Source: RGIG6307 sp964424345 (GTDB lineage Bacteria; Bacillota; Clostridia; Lachnospirales; Lachnospiraceae). Taken from it: 64,000 nucleotides of DNA. Below are positions 16,621 to 23,900 of this stretch, piece after piece (the stretch's first letter is position 1; each line of letters starts with the position of its first letter). Below the pieces are notes generated by a model that had not been told where the DNA came from, ran no database searches, and worked only from the letters and a program-made list of their open reading frames with translations. Position numbers and translations under genes: made by a program. The stretch lies in assembly GCA_964424345.1 (NCBI GenBank), contig CAYRIK010000004.1, positions 16,670 to 80,669 on the forward strand. Reading direction: 5' to 3'.

Positions 16621-17901
16621 TTCTGTTATTAATTTTGCAGTAAATTCTTCTAAATCAACAACTGTTCCAGTTGCTCTGGATTCTTCTGCAGCAAATACGA
16701 TTAAATGGTTATTTACACTTGTGCGGATATCAGAAATAGAAGAGCCGGTGTATGTTCCTGTTAAGTATTCATACAGAGATTTCACGATGCCTTCGTCACC
16801 GCCGCCATGACCATTTGTCAGACCGTCTTTTCCGCCCATTGGAATTTCTTCCCCTTTTCTCTTTTCAAGGTCATATAATACGATTGGTGCGTCATTAGAA
16901 GCCAAAGAAGCATGAAGCTCGCCTTTTGTTCCCATGATATGAATAAATCTGCCGCCTTTATTAAATGCATTCATTGTAAATGTAACGGTAATATCATCTT
17001 CAAATAACATATTTACAGTCTGATGGTCTACAACATCGTTGTCACATTTGAATACACATTTTCCATACTGGGTTGTGCGTAATGCGTGTTCTACCATTTC
17101 ATCTGTTGGATTTGCTTCTTTTGTAGAAGTTGTTCTGAACCATTCATTTTTCTTATCATCTAAATACAATTTTACTGCATTGTATGGACAAGTATCTGCA
17201 CTTGGACAGCCTTCGATACAATATTCAGGAGCATTTTTTGGAGCATTTGATTCTTTGAAGTAAGTCAATGCACCAAAAGATTGGATTTTTTTGCATTTCT
17301 TGCCAACAAGCCATTGTAAGATGTCCATATCGTGACAAGATTTTTGCAAAAGCATACAAGAAGCTCTTTTAGAATTTCCCCAATTTCCTCTGACAAAGCT
17401 GTGACTCTGATGGACATGTCCGACACATTCTTCATGATTAATAGAAATGATATTTCCTAATCTGCCCTCATCAATCAGTTTTTTGATTGTCATAAACAGT
17501 GGAGTGTAGCGAAGAACGTGGCAAACTACGATTTTTACGCCTTTTTCTTCTGCAAAGCGAGCTATCTTTTCACATTCTACAGGATTTGGTGAAACAGGTT
17601 TTTCAAGTAAAATGTCATAGCCACAAGCAATGGCCTGCATAGTTGGCTCAAAGTGCTGCTGATCCATAGTAGAAATTATTGCTATATCTGCAATCTTTCC
17701 TTTTTCTAACAATGGAGCCCAGTCTGCAAAGCACATATCTTCTGGAATATCATACATTTGTGCAATTTCGTTTCTACGGCTTTCAATAGGTTCTGCAACA
17801 GCAATAATCTGAAATTTTCCATCCATCTTTGACATAAACTTGCTGTATGTCTCTCCACGATTTCCGGCACCGATTAAAATGACTTTTAAAATTTTGTCCA
17901 T
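16618..17901 (-). CDS. Gfo/Idh/MocA-family NAD(P)-dependent oxidoreductase
   Basis: A 427-residue cytoplasmic dehydrogenase. The N-terminal Rossmann fold has the dinucleotide motif GAGNRG and the family motif LEKPVSPN. The C-terminal alpha/beta domain carries the KSCHDMDILQWL substrate-site segment. A Cys-rich insertion (CIEGCPSADTCPYNAVKLY, about residues 230-250) sits after the core, a possible metal site. Relatives oxidise or epimerise sugars, inositols or sugar acids; the substrate here is unknown. It is transcribed alone, convergent with the pilus operon, from an AAAGGAG site at about 17909-17915. Confidence 0.85.
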   Translation of the reverse strand: MDKILKVILIGAGNRGETYSKFMSKMDGKFQIIAVAEPIESRRNEIAQMYDIPEDMCFADWAPLLEKGKIADIAIISTMDQQHFEPTMQAIACGYDILLEKPVSPNPVECEKIARFAEEKGVKIVVCHVLRYTPLFMTIKKLIDEGRLGNIISINHEECVGHVHQSHSFVRGNWGNSKRASCMLLQKSCHDMDILQWLVGKKCKKIQSFGALTYFKESNAPKNAPEYCIEGCPSADTCPYNAVKLYLDDKKNEWFRTTSTKEANPTDEMVEHALRTTQYGKCVFKCDNDVVDHQTVNMLFEDDITVTFTMNAFNKGGRFIHIMGTKGELHASLASNDAPIVLYDLEKRKGEEIPMGGKDGLTNGHGGGDEGIVKSLYEYLTGTYTGSSISDIRTSVNNHLIVFAAEESRATGTVVDLEEFTAKLITE

Positions 17902-17931
17902 ATAAATCTCCTTTTAATAAAGCAAAATAGT

Positions 17932-17954
17932 GTATGCTACCTTGTCTGGCATAC
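17932..17954 (-). promoter_or_regulatory. Inverted repeat upstream of the oxidoreductase gene
   Basis: GTATGC and GCATAC (17932-17937 and 17949-17954) are separated by 11 bp, 31 bp before the minus-strand start. It could be a repressor site; no regulator is encoded next to it. Confidence 0.4.
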
Positions 17955-18316
17955 ATTTTAGTCTTTTTATTCATTATGGCAAAATGATAAATAAAAGTCA
18001 ATAATGTATATAAGAAGGTATCTTTTGGTGCAGCAGATATATGGAAATGCTTTAGCAAGCAAGAGTAAAATAGGATATTTGGGAAATACTGATAAAGGTG
18101 ATCATAAACGTTCATTTAAGTGCAAATAGTTTCACTTTTTATGTGCAGCGTATGAAGCAGAAAGGGGGAAGATTTGTGTAATGGTTTTAGGTGAAAAACT
18201 GGGAAAATGTGTTTGTAAAAAAGCAAAAACAACAGATTCGTGTGACCGATTAACTATATGGAGAAATGAAATTTGAAGGAAATGGGAGGAAAACTGAGTG
18301 GATGTGCATGAAGGAA

Positions 18317-18376
18317 TGTGAATGAATGTGAAAATATTTGTGAAAAATGTCCAAAAACAAAATCGAAATTTGTGAA
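18317..18376 (+). promoter_or_regulatory. TGTGAA direct repeats upstream of fruK
   Basis: TGTGAA occurs at 18317, 18327, 18339 and 18371. Spacings of 10, 12 and 32 bp place the copies on nearly the same face of the helix, just before the -35 box. Direct repeats suit a DeoR-type regulator such as the one encoded at 21322, but no binding is shown. Confidence 0.4.
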
Positions 18377-18385
18377 TGATATTGA

Positions 18386-18414
18386 TTGAAAATGATTGAG
18401 TTTGGTGATATTAT
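18386..18414 (+). promoter_or_regulatory. Sigma-A promoter of the fructose operon
   Basis: TTGAAA (18386-18391), a 17-bp spacer and TATTAT (18409-18414), 43 bp before the fruK start. Confidence 0.65.
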
Positions 18415-18456
18415 AAATATAACAAAAGAAAATATGAATAACGTGGAGGCAGAGTT

Positions 18457-19374
18457 ATGGTATATACAGTAACATTTAATCCTTCTTTGGATTATATAGT
18501 GACAGTAAATGATTTTAAACTTGGCATGACAAATCGTACCGCTTCGGAGACGATGTTGGCAGGCGGAAAAGGAATTAATGTTTCTATCTTGATGCATAAT
18601 CTTGGCGTAGATACTACAGCACTTGGTTTTATCGCAGGATTTACTGGAGAGAATATTCAGGATATGTTAAACGATATGGGTGTGACAACGGATTTTATCA
18701 AAGTAGAACATGGATTATCCCGTATCAATGTAAAAATTAAAAATATCGATGGTACAGAAGTAAATGGTATGGGCCCTGAAATTTCTGATGAAGCATTAGA
18801 AGCATTGATGCAGAAATTAGATGCTATAAAAGAAGGAGACGTTCTTGTTTTAGCAGGAAGTATTCCAGCGAGTGTGCCAAAGGAAATTTATAAGACAATT
18901 ATGAAACGCTTAGAAGAAAAGCACATTCTTACAATCGTAGATGCAACAAGCAGTCTTTTAACAAATGTATTAGAGCATAAGCCATTTTTGGTAAAACCAA
19001 ATCAGCATGAATTAGGAGAGATTTTTGGGGTAACACTTACTACAAAAGAAGAAGTTGTTCCATATGCTCAAAAATTAAAAGCACTTGGTGCAAGAAACGT
19101 ATTAGTTTCTATGGGAGGCAAGGGTGCCGTACTTGTGGCAGAGGACGGAACTGTATATGAAGCCGAAGCACCAAAGGGAGAATTAAAAAATTCTGTTGGA
19201 GCAGGAGACAGCATGGTAGCAGGATTTTTATATGGATGGCTTTTAAACAAAGATTATGAAAAGGCATTTCAGTATGGCGTAGGAAGTGGAAGCGCAAGTG
19301 CTTTTTCAGAAAATCTTGCAACAAAAGAAGAAGTAGAAAATATTGTTCCAAAAGTAATCGTTCACAAATGGTAA
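18457..19374 (+). CDS. fruK: 1-phosphofructokinase
   Basis: A 305-residue PfkB-family sugar kinase that phosphorylates fructose 1-phosphate to fructose 1,6-bisphosphate. Visible motifs are the N-terminal TFNPSLDYIV typical of FruK/LacC-type kinases, the glycine-rich AGGKGINVS, the substrate-anchoring KPNQHEL and the signature NSVGAGDSMVAGF with the catalytic Asp. The start follows GTGGAGG. It leads the classic fruK-fruA-fruR operon, and only 32 bp separate it from fruA. Confidence 0.95.
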   Translation: MVYTVTFNPSLDYIVTVNDFKLGMTNRTASETMLAGGKGINVSILMHNLGVDTTALGFIAGFTGENIQDMLNDMGVTTDFIKVEHGLSRINVKIKNIDGTEVNGMGPEISDEALEALMQKLDAIKEGDVLVLAGSIPASVPKEIYKTIMKRLEEKHILTIVDATSSLLTNVLEHKPFLVKPNQHELGEIFGVTLTTKEEVVPYAQKLKALGARNVLVSMGGKGAVLVAEDGTVYEAEAPKGELKNSVGAGDSMVAGFLYGWLLNKDYEKAFQYGVGSGSASAFSENLATKEEVENIVPKVIVHKW

Positions 19375-19406
19375 AATCATAAAAAGAATTGTTCGGGAGG
19401 TTTCGC

Positions 19407-21311
19407 ATGAGAATTACAGATTTACTTGATAAAAATAGTATTGAACTGAATGCATCACCAAAGAATAAACAAGAGGCTTTGGATGAAGCAGTAGCATTGA
19501 TGGCAGCAAGTGGAAAATTATCCGATATAGAAGGATATCGCAAGCAGGTATACGCAAGAGAAGAAGAAAGCACAACAGGCATTGGTGGTGGTATTGCAAT
19601 TCCTCATGGTAAATGCAATGCAGTAAAAGCTCCAGGGCTTGCAGCGATGGTTATAAGAGACGGCGTAGAATTTCAGTCATTAGATGGTGCACCAGTCGAT
19701 TTGTTATTTTTAATAGCAGCACCCGATACAGAAGACAATATTCATTTAGATGTTTTAAGTAAATTGTCTGTACTGCTGATGGGAGAAGACTTTATTGAAA
19801 AGTTAAAAGCAGCAAAAACAGTAGAAGAATTTCTTCGAGTTATTGATGATGCAGATGAGGAAGCAAAGAGCATTGATGAGCGTTTAGAAGATACAGCAAA
19901 AGCAGAAGATATCAGTATTCTTGCAGTTACTTCCTGCCCTACAGGTATTGCCCATACATATATGGCAGCCGAAGGATTAGAAAAAGCAGCAACAAAAGCA
20001 GGTTGTTCTATTAAAATCGAAACAAGAGGTTCTGCCGGTGCCAAAAATGTATTAAAAGAAGAAGATATTGCAAAAGCACAGTGCATTATTGTAGCAGCAG
20101 ATGCAAAAGTTCCAATGGAACGCTTCCATGGTAAGAGAGTAATTGAATGTCAGGTGTCTGATGGTATCAGTAAGGCTGATGAATTGATTGCACGCGCATT
20201 AAATGGAGATGCCCCAGTATATCAGGCTGGAACAGAATCACAAGAAACTACAGCCATTTCTCAAAAAGGCGGAAGCATCGGACATAAGATTTATACACAG
20301 CTTATGAATGGTGTATCCCATATGCTTCCATTCGTTGTAGGCGGTGGTATTTTGATTGCTTTGGCATTTTTGATTGATGGTCTGTGTGTAGATATGGCAG
20401 CTTTATCTGAAGCAGAACGAGCAGCATTTGGTACAATTACACCGGCAGCAGCATTATTTAAAAATATTGGAAATATGGCATTTGGATTGATGCTTCCGGT
20501 ATTGGCAGGATTTATTGCAATGGCTATTGGAGACAGACCGGCACTTGCACTTGGTTTTGTAGGCGGTTATATGGCAGCAAATGGTCAGTCAGGTTTCTTA
20601 GGTGCATTAGCAGCAGGATTTTTTGCAGGATATTTAATCTTAGGATTACGAAAAGTATGTGAAAAACTTCCAGAAGCATTAGAAAAGATTGCACCTGTAT
20701 TGATTTATCCGGTTGTAGGTATTTTAGTTGTTGGATTGTGTATGACATTTGTAATTGAACCAGTCATGGGCGGTATCAACACAGGCTTAAATACATTCCT
20801 TGCAGGAATGGGAAGTACAAGTAAAGTAATGCTTGGCTTTATTCTTGCAGCGATGATGGCAATTGATATGGGCGGTCCATTCAATAAAGCAGCGTATGTA
20901 TTTGGTACAGCAGCAATCGCAGCAGCAAATTATGATATTATGGCAGCAGTTATGGTGGGCGGTATGGTACCTCCTTGTGCAATCGCACTTGCAACATTAT
21001 TATTTAAAAATAAATTTACAAAAGAAGAAAGACAGGCAGGACCTACAAACTTTATTATGGGGTTAGCGTTTATTACAGAAGGTGCTATTCCATTTGCAGC
21101 AGCAGATCCATTACACGTTATCCCAGCTTGTATCGTAGGTTCAGGTATTTCAGGTGCAATCAGTATGTTCTTTGAATGTACATTGATGGCTCCTCATGGC
21201 GGTATTTTCGTATTCCCGGTAGTTGGAAATGCAATGTATTATGTGATAGCACTTGTAGTTGGAACAATCGTTTCCGCATTATTGCTTGGATTACTAAAGA
21301 AAAATAAGTGA
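19407..21311 (+). CDS. fruA: Fructose-specific PTS enzyme IIABC
   Basis: A 634-residue membrane permease that imports fructose and phosphorylates it to fructose 1-phosphate. Domains in order: EIIA (about 1-145, phosphoryl His67 in AIPHGKC), EIIB (about 165-265, phosphoryl Cys177 in TSCPTGIAHTYMAAE) and EIIC (about 285-630, several membrane helices, ends LLGLLKKNK). All three domains needed for transport are fused in one chain. The ATG at 19407 follows GGGAGG; an in-frame TTG at 19389 precedes that site and is rejected. The product feeds fruK just upstream. Confidence 0.95.
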   Translation: MRITDLLDKNSIELNASPKNKQEALDEAVALMAASGKLSDIEGYRKQVYAREEESTTGIGGGIAIPHGKCNAVKAPGLAAMVIRDGVEFQSLDGAPVDLLFLIAAPDTEDNIHLDVLSKLSVLLMGEDFIEKLKAAKTVEEFLRVIDDADEEAKSIDERLEDTAKAEDISILAVTSCPTGIAHTYMAAEGLEKAATKAGCSIKIETRGSAGAKNVLKEEDIAKAQCIIVAADAKVPMERFHGKRVIECQVSDGISKADELIARALNGDAPVYQAGTESQETTAISQKGGSIGHKIYTQLMNGVSHMLPFVVGGGILIALAFLIDGLCVDMAALSEAERAAFGTITPAAALFKNIGNMAFGLMLPVLAGFIAMAIGDRPALALGFVGGYMAANGQSGFLGALAAGFFAGYLILGLRKVCEKLPEALEKIAPVLIYPVVGILVVGLCMTFVIEPVMGGINTGLNTFLAGMGSTSKVMLGFILAAMMAIDMGGPFNKAAYVFGTAAIAAANYDIMAAVMVGGMVPPCAIALATLLFKNKFTKEERQAGPTNFIMGLAFITEGAIPFAAADPLHVIPACIVGSGISGAISMFFECTLMAPHGGIFVFPVVGNAMYYVIALVVGTIVSALLLGLLKKNK

Positions 21312-21321
21312 GAAGTATGTT

Positions 21322-22065
21322 ATGTTAACGGAACAAAGACACGAAAAGATATTGCAGATTTTGGGCGAAAAGGGTAGTATTACAGTAAATGAATTAAAAA
21401 GCATTTTAAAAACATCTGAATCTACGATCCGAAGAGATCTGAATACGTTGGATGAAGAAGGAAGACTGACAAAGGTATTTGGCGGTGCAGTTTACAAAGA
21501 AACACCTGTACTTGCAACCGAGCTTTCTGTCCCACAAAAAATAAACGTCAATACAAAGCAAAAGCAAAGTATCGCAAGATATGCTGCAAACTTAGTAAAG
21601 CCAGACGATTTTGTATATATTGATGCCGGAACGACAACCGAATATATGATAGATTTCCTTTCTGAAAAAAAAGCAACGTATGTCACAAACGCGGTAGCAC
21701 ACGCCAAAAAACTTGCAGTAGCAGGATTTAAAGTTATTTTGATAGGCGGAGAATTAAAAGGAACAACAGAAGCTGTTGTTGGAAATCAGGCTATTCTTAC
21801 ATTGGAAAAGCTGAATTTTAATAAAGGATTTTTTGGAGCAAACGGAGTAAGCCAGACAAGAGGCTTTACGACTCCTGATATGAATGAAGCACTTGTAAAA
21901 GAAACAGCGTTTAAGCATTCCCATGACAGATATGTGTTGGCTGATGGCGAAAAGTTTAATCAAATCAGCTCTGTTACGTTTGCTTCTATCCATGATGCAG
22001 TAATTCTTACCGATGAAAGCGTACCAAGTGCATTTGCGAAGATGAACAATGTCGTGATCGTATGA
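21322..22065 (+). CDS. fruR: DeoR-family regulator of the fructose operon
   Basis: A 247-residue repressor-type protein. The N-terminal DeoR helix-turn-helix (about residues 1-57) contains ITVNELKSILKTSESTIRRD. The C-terminal sugar-phosphate sensor domain has the family pattern DAGTTTEYM and later GANGVS. Sensing of fructose 1-phosphate or a related sugar phosphate is inferred from its place as the last gene of the fruK-fruA cluster. The spaced TGTGAA repeats upstream of fruK are its most plausible target. Confidence 0.88.
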   Translation: MLTEQRHEKILQILGEKGSITVNELKSILKTSESTIRRDLNTLDEEGRLTKVFGGAVYKETPVLATELSVPQKINVNTKQKQSIARYAANLVKPDDFVYIDAGTTTEYMIDFLSEKKATYVTNAVAHAKKLAVAGFKVILIGGELKGTTEAVVGNQAILTLEKLNFNKGFFGANGVSQTRGFTTPDMNEALVKETAFKHSHDRYVLADGEKFNQISSVTFASIHDAVILTDESVPSAFAKMNNVVIV

Positions 22066-22091
22066 TAATAATAAAAAAGTGAGAGACGAGC

Positions 22092-23429
22092 ATGGATTTA
22101 TTTGAGTATATGCGACAGAGTAATGCAGAAAAGGAAGCACCGCTGGCGGCTCGTATGCGCCCAAGAACGCTTGAAGAAGTAGTTGGACAGCAACATATCA
22201 TTGGAAAAGATAAACTGCTGTATCGTGCCATTAAAGCGGATAAATTAAGTTCCATTATTTTTTATGGACCTCCAGGAACCGGAAAGACGACACTTGCAAA
22301 GGTAATTGCCGGTACGACAAGTGCAGAATTTATGCAGTTGAATGCAACGGTAGCCGGAAAAAAAGATATGGAAGAAATTGTTGCCAAAGCAAAAGAGCTA
22401 CAAGGCATGTACGGAAGAAGAACCATCTTATTTATTGATGAGATTCATCGTTTTAACAAAGGACAGCAAGATTATCTGCTGCCATTTGTAGAAGACGGTA
22501 CAATCATCTTAATTGGAGCGACTACCGAAAATCCATATTTTGAAGTAAATAGAGCTTTGCTTTCCCGTTCTGTCATATTTGAATTAAAACCACTCGAAAA
22601 AGAAGATATCTTGCAGTTGATTCATACAGCAGTATACGATATGGAACGCGGTATGGGAGCATATCAAGGCGAGATTGATGCAGATGCAGCTGAATTTTTA
22701 GCAGATGTAGCAGGCGGAGATGCAAGATATGCACTGAATGCGATAGAGCTTGGTCTGATGACAACTGAAAGAAGCCAAGACGGTAAAATTCATATTACGA
22801 CAAAAGTAGCAGAGCAATGTATTCAAAGAAAGCACCTTCGCTATGATAAAGACGGAGATAATCATTATGATACGATTTCTGCTTTTATAAAAAGTATGCG
22901 AGGTTCTGATGCAGATGCCGCAGTATATTATCTTGCCCGTATGTTATATGCCGGAGAAGATATTAAATTTATTGCAAGACGTATTATGATTTGTGCAAGC
23001 GAGGATGTTGGAAATGCAGACCCGATGGCATTAGTTGTAGCAACAAATGCGTGTATGGCAGTAGAACGTATTGGGATGCCGGAAGCTCAGATTATTTTAT
23101 CACAGGCAGTATCTTACGTAGCAACTGCACCTAAGAGTAATGCGGCGTATGTTGCAGTGGCAGATGCAATGGAAACAGTCAAACAGACCGGTTCATTGCC
23201 AATTCCAGCTCATTTACAGGATGCACATTATAAAGGAGCAGCAGATTTGGAAAGAGGAACAGGATACAAGTACGCACATAATTACAAAAATCATTATGTG
23301 GAACAGCAATATATGCCGTATGAATTAAATGGCAAGGAGTTTTATAAACCATCTGGAAATGGATATGAAGCCAAAATCAAAGAACATATCAAGAGAATAA
23401 AACAAGAAGCCAAAGAAGATAAAGAATAG
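22092..23429 (+). CDS. rarA: Replication-associated recombination protein A (AAA+ ATPase)
   Basis: A 445-residue clamp-loader-like AAA+ ATPase of the RarA/MgsA/WRNIP1 family, which acts at stalled replication forks. It opens with a short N-terminal segment (RMRPRTLEEVVGQQHI). Walker A is GPPGTGKTT (from residue 59), Walker B is LFIDEIHRF and sensor 1 is IGATTENP. The C-terminal tetramerisation region includes KSMRGSDADAAVYYLARM and SEDVGNADPMAL, both hallmarks of the family. It lies 26 bp after fruR and may be read through from the fructose operon. Confidence 0.95.
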   Translation: MDLFEYMRQSNAEKEAPLAARMRPRTLEEVVGQQHIIGKDKLLYRAIKADKLSSIIFYGPPGTGKTTLAKVIAGTTSAEFMQLNATVAGKKDMEEIVAKAKELQGMYGRRTILFIDEIHRFNKGQQDYLLPFVEDGTIILIGATTENPYFEVNRALLSRSVIFELKPLEKEDILQLIHTAVYDMERGMGAYQGEIDADAAEFLADVAGGDARYALNAIELGLMTTERSQDGKIHITTKVAEQCIQRKHLRYDKDGDNHYDTISAFIKSMRGSDADAAVYYLARMLYAGEDIKFIARRIMICASEDVGNADPMALVVATNACMAVERIGMPEAQIILSQAVSYVATAPKSNAAYVAVADAMETVKQTGSLPIPAHLQDAHYKGAADLERGTGYKYAHNYKNHYVEQQYMPYELNGKEFYKPSGNGYEAKIKEHIKRIKQEAKEDKE

Positions 23430-23444
23430 ATAAAGACATGGATT

Positions 23445-23482
23445 GTGAACTACTCCGACTTCTATGAGTCGGAGTAGTTCAC
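23445..23482. repeat. Perfect 16-bp inverted repeat after rarA
   Basis: GTGAACTACTCCGACT and its exact complement enclose a 6-nt loop (TCTATG), 15 bp after the rarA stop. No T-tract follows on either strand, so ordinary intrinsic termination is uncertain. It may be a mobile-element end or REP-like hairpin. Confidence 0.75.
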
Positions 23483-23527
23483 TGGTAATGCACAGGCTTT
23501 ATTTTTTTAAAGTACCATGCTTTCTGT

Positions 23528-23737
23528 GGCGGCCGTCTGGACCAATTGGCATACAAGGCTGATAAAAAAATCTCCTTTTGTANNNNNNNNNNNNNNNNNN
23601 NNNNNNNNNNNNNNNNNNNNNNNNNNNNNNNNNNNNNNNNNNNNNNNNNNNNNNNNNNNNNNNNNNNNNNNNNNNNNNNNNNGGCGGCCGTCTGGACCAA
23701 TTGGCATACAAGGCTGATAAAAAAATCTCCTTTTGTA
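23528..23737. repeat. 55-bp direct repeat flanking a scaffold gap
   Basis: The same 55 bp (beginning GGCGGCCGTCTGGACC, ending CTCCTTTTGTA) stands at 23528-23582 and 23683-23737 with exactly 100 N between (23583-23682). It is either a tandem repeat the assembler could not resolve or an unmerged overlap of two contig ends. On the minus strand the unit contains an AAAAGGAG sequence, but no convincing gene. The ORFs crossing the N run are artefacts. Confidence 0.85.
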
Positions 23738-23807
23738 AAATATACGATATTTTCATCATTATAGCAGAATGACTACTAAGAAAGAAAGCAGTTTTTACTT
23801 TTTCATG

Positions 23808-23837
23808 TTTACATTTCATGGGGGTAGCGTGTATAAT
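23808..23837 (+). promoter_or_regulatory. Sigma-A promoter of the GH94-type gene
   Basis: TTTACA (23808-23813), an 18-bp spacer and TATAAT (23832-23837), 63 bp before the start at 23901. It lies inside the longer open frame beginning at 23769, which supports the later start. Confidence 0.75.
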
Positions 23838-23900
23838 ACAGCTAGAGACAGGCTGTGGATATTGTTGAAGCAGTCAGACGACGTATATACGGAGGTTTTT

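Larger units (their letters stand above)
17902..18456. other. 555-bp intergenic region between the oxidoreductase and fruK
   Basis: Divergent control region. It holds the oxidoreductase leader with an inverted repeat (17932-17954), spaced TGTGAA repeats and the fruK promoter. A possible 31-codon ORF (18181-18276, three Cys, GGGGG 12 bp upstream) is too short and unlike known peptides to call a gene. Nothing else is recognisable. Confidence 0.6.

Noticed and set aside
18181..18276. 31-codon ORF with three Cys upstream of fruK
   Set aside because: Its spacing to GGGGG is long, no known peptide is matched and no processing genes are near. Kept only as a note in the intergenic entry.
23479..23819. 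Small ORFs spanning the second N run
   Set aside because: They translate N and the duplicated 55-bp flanks. No start signal or protein family supports them.
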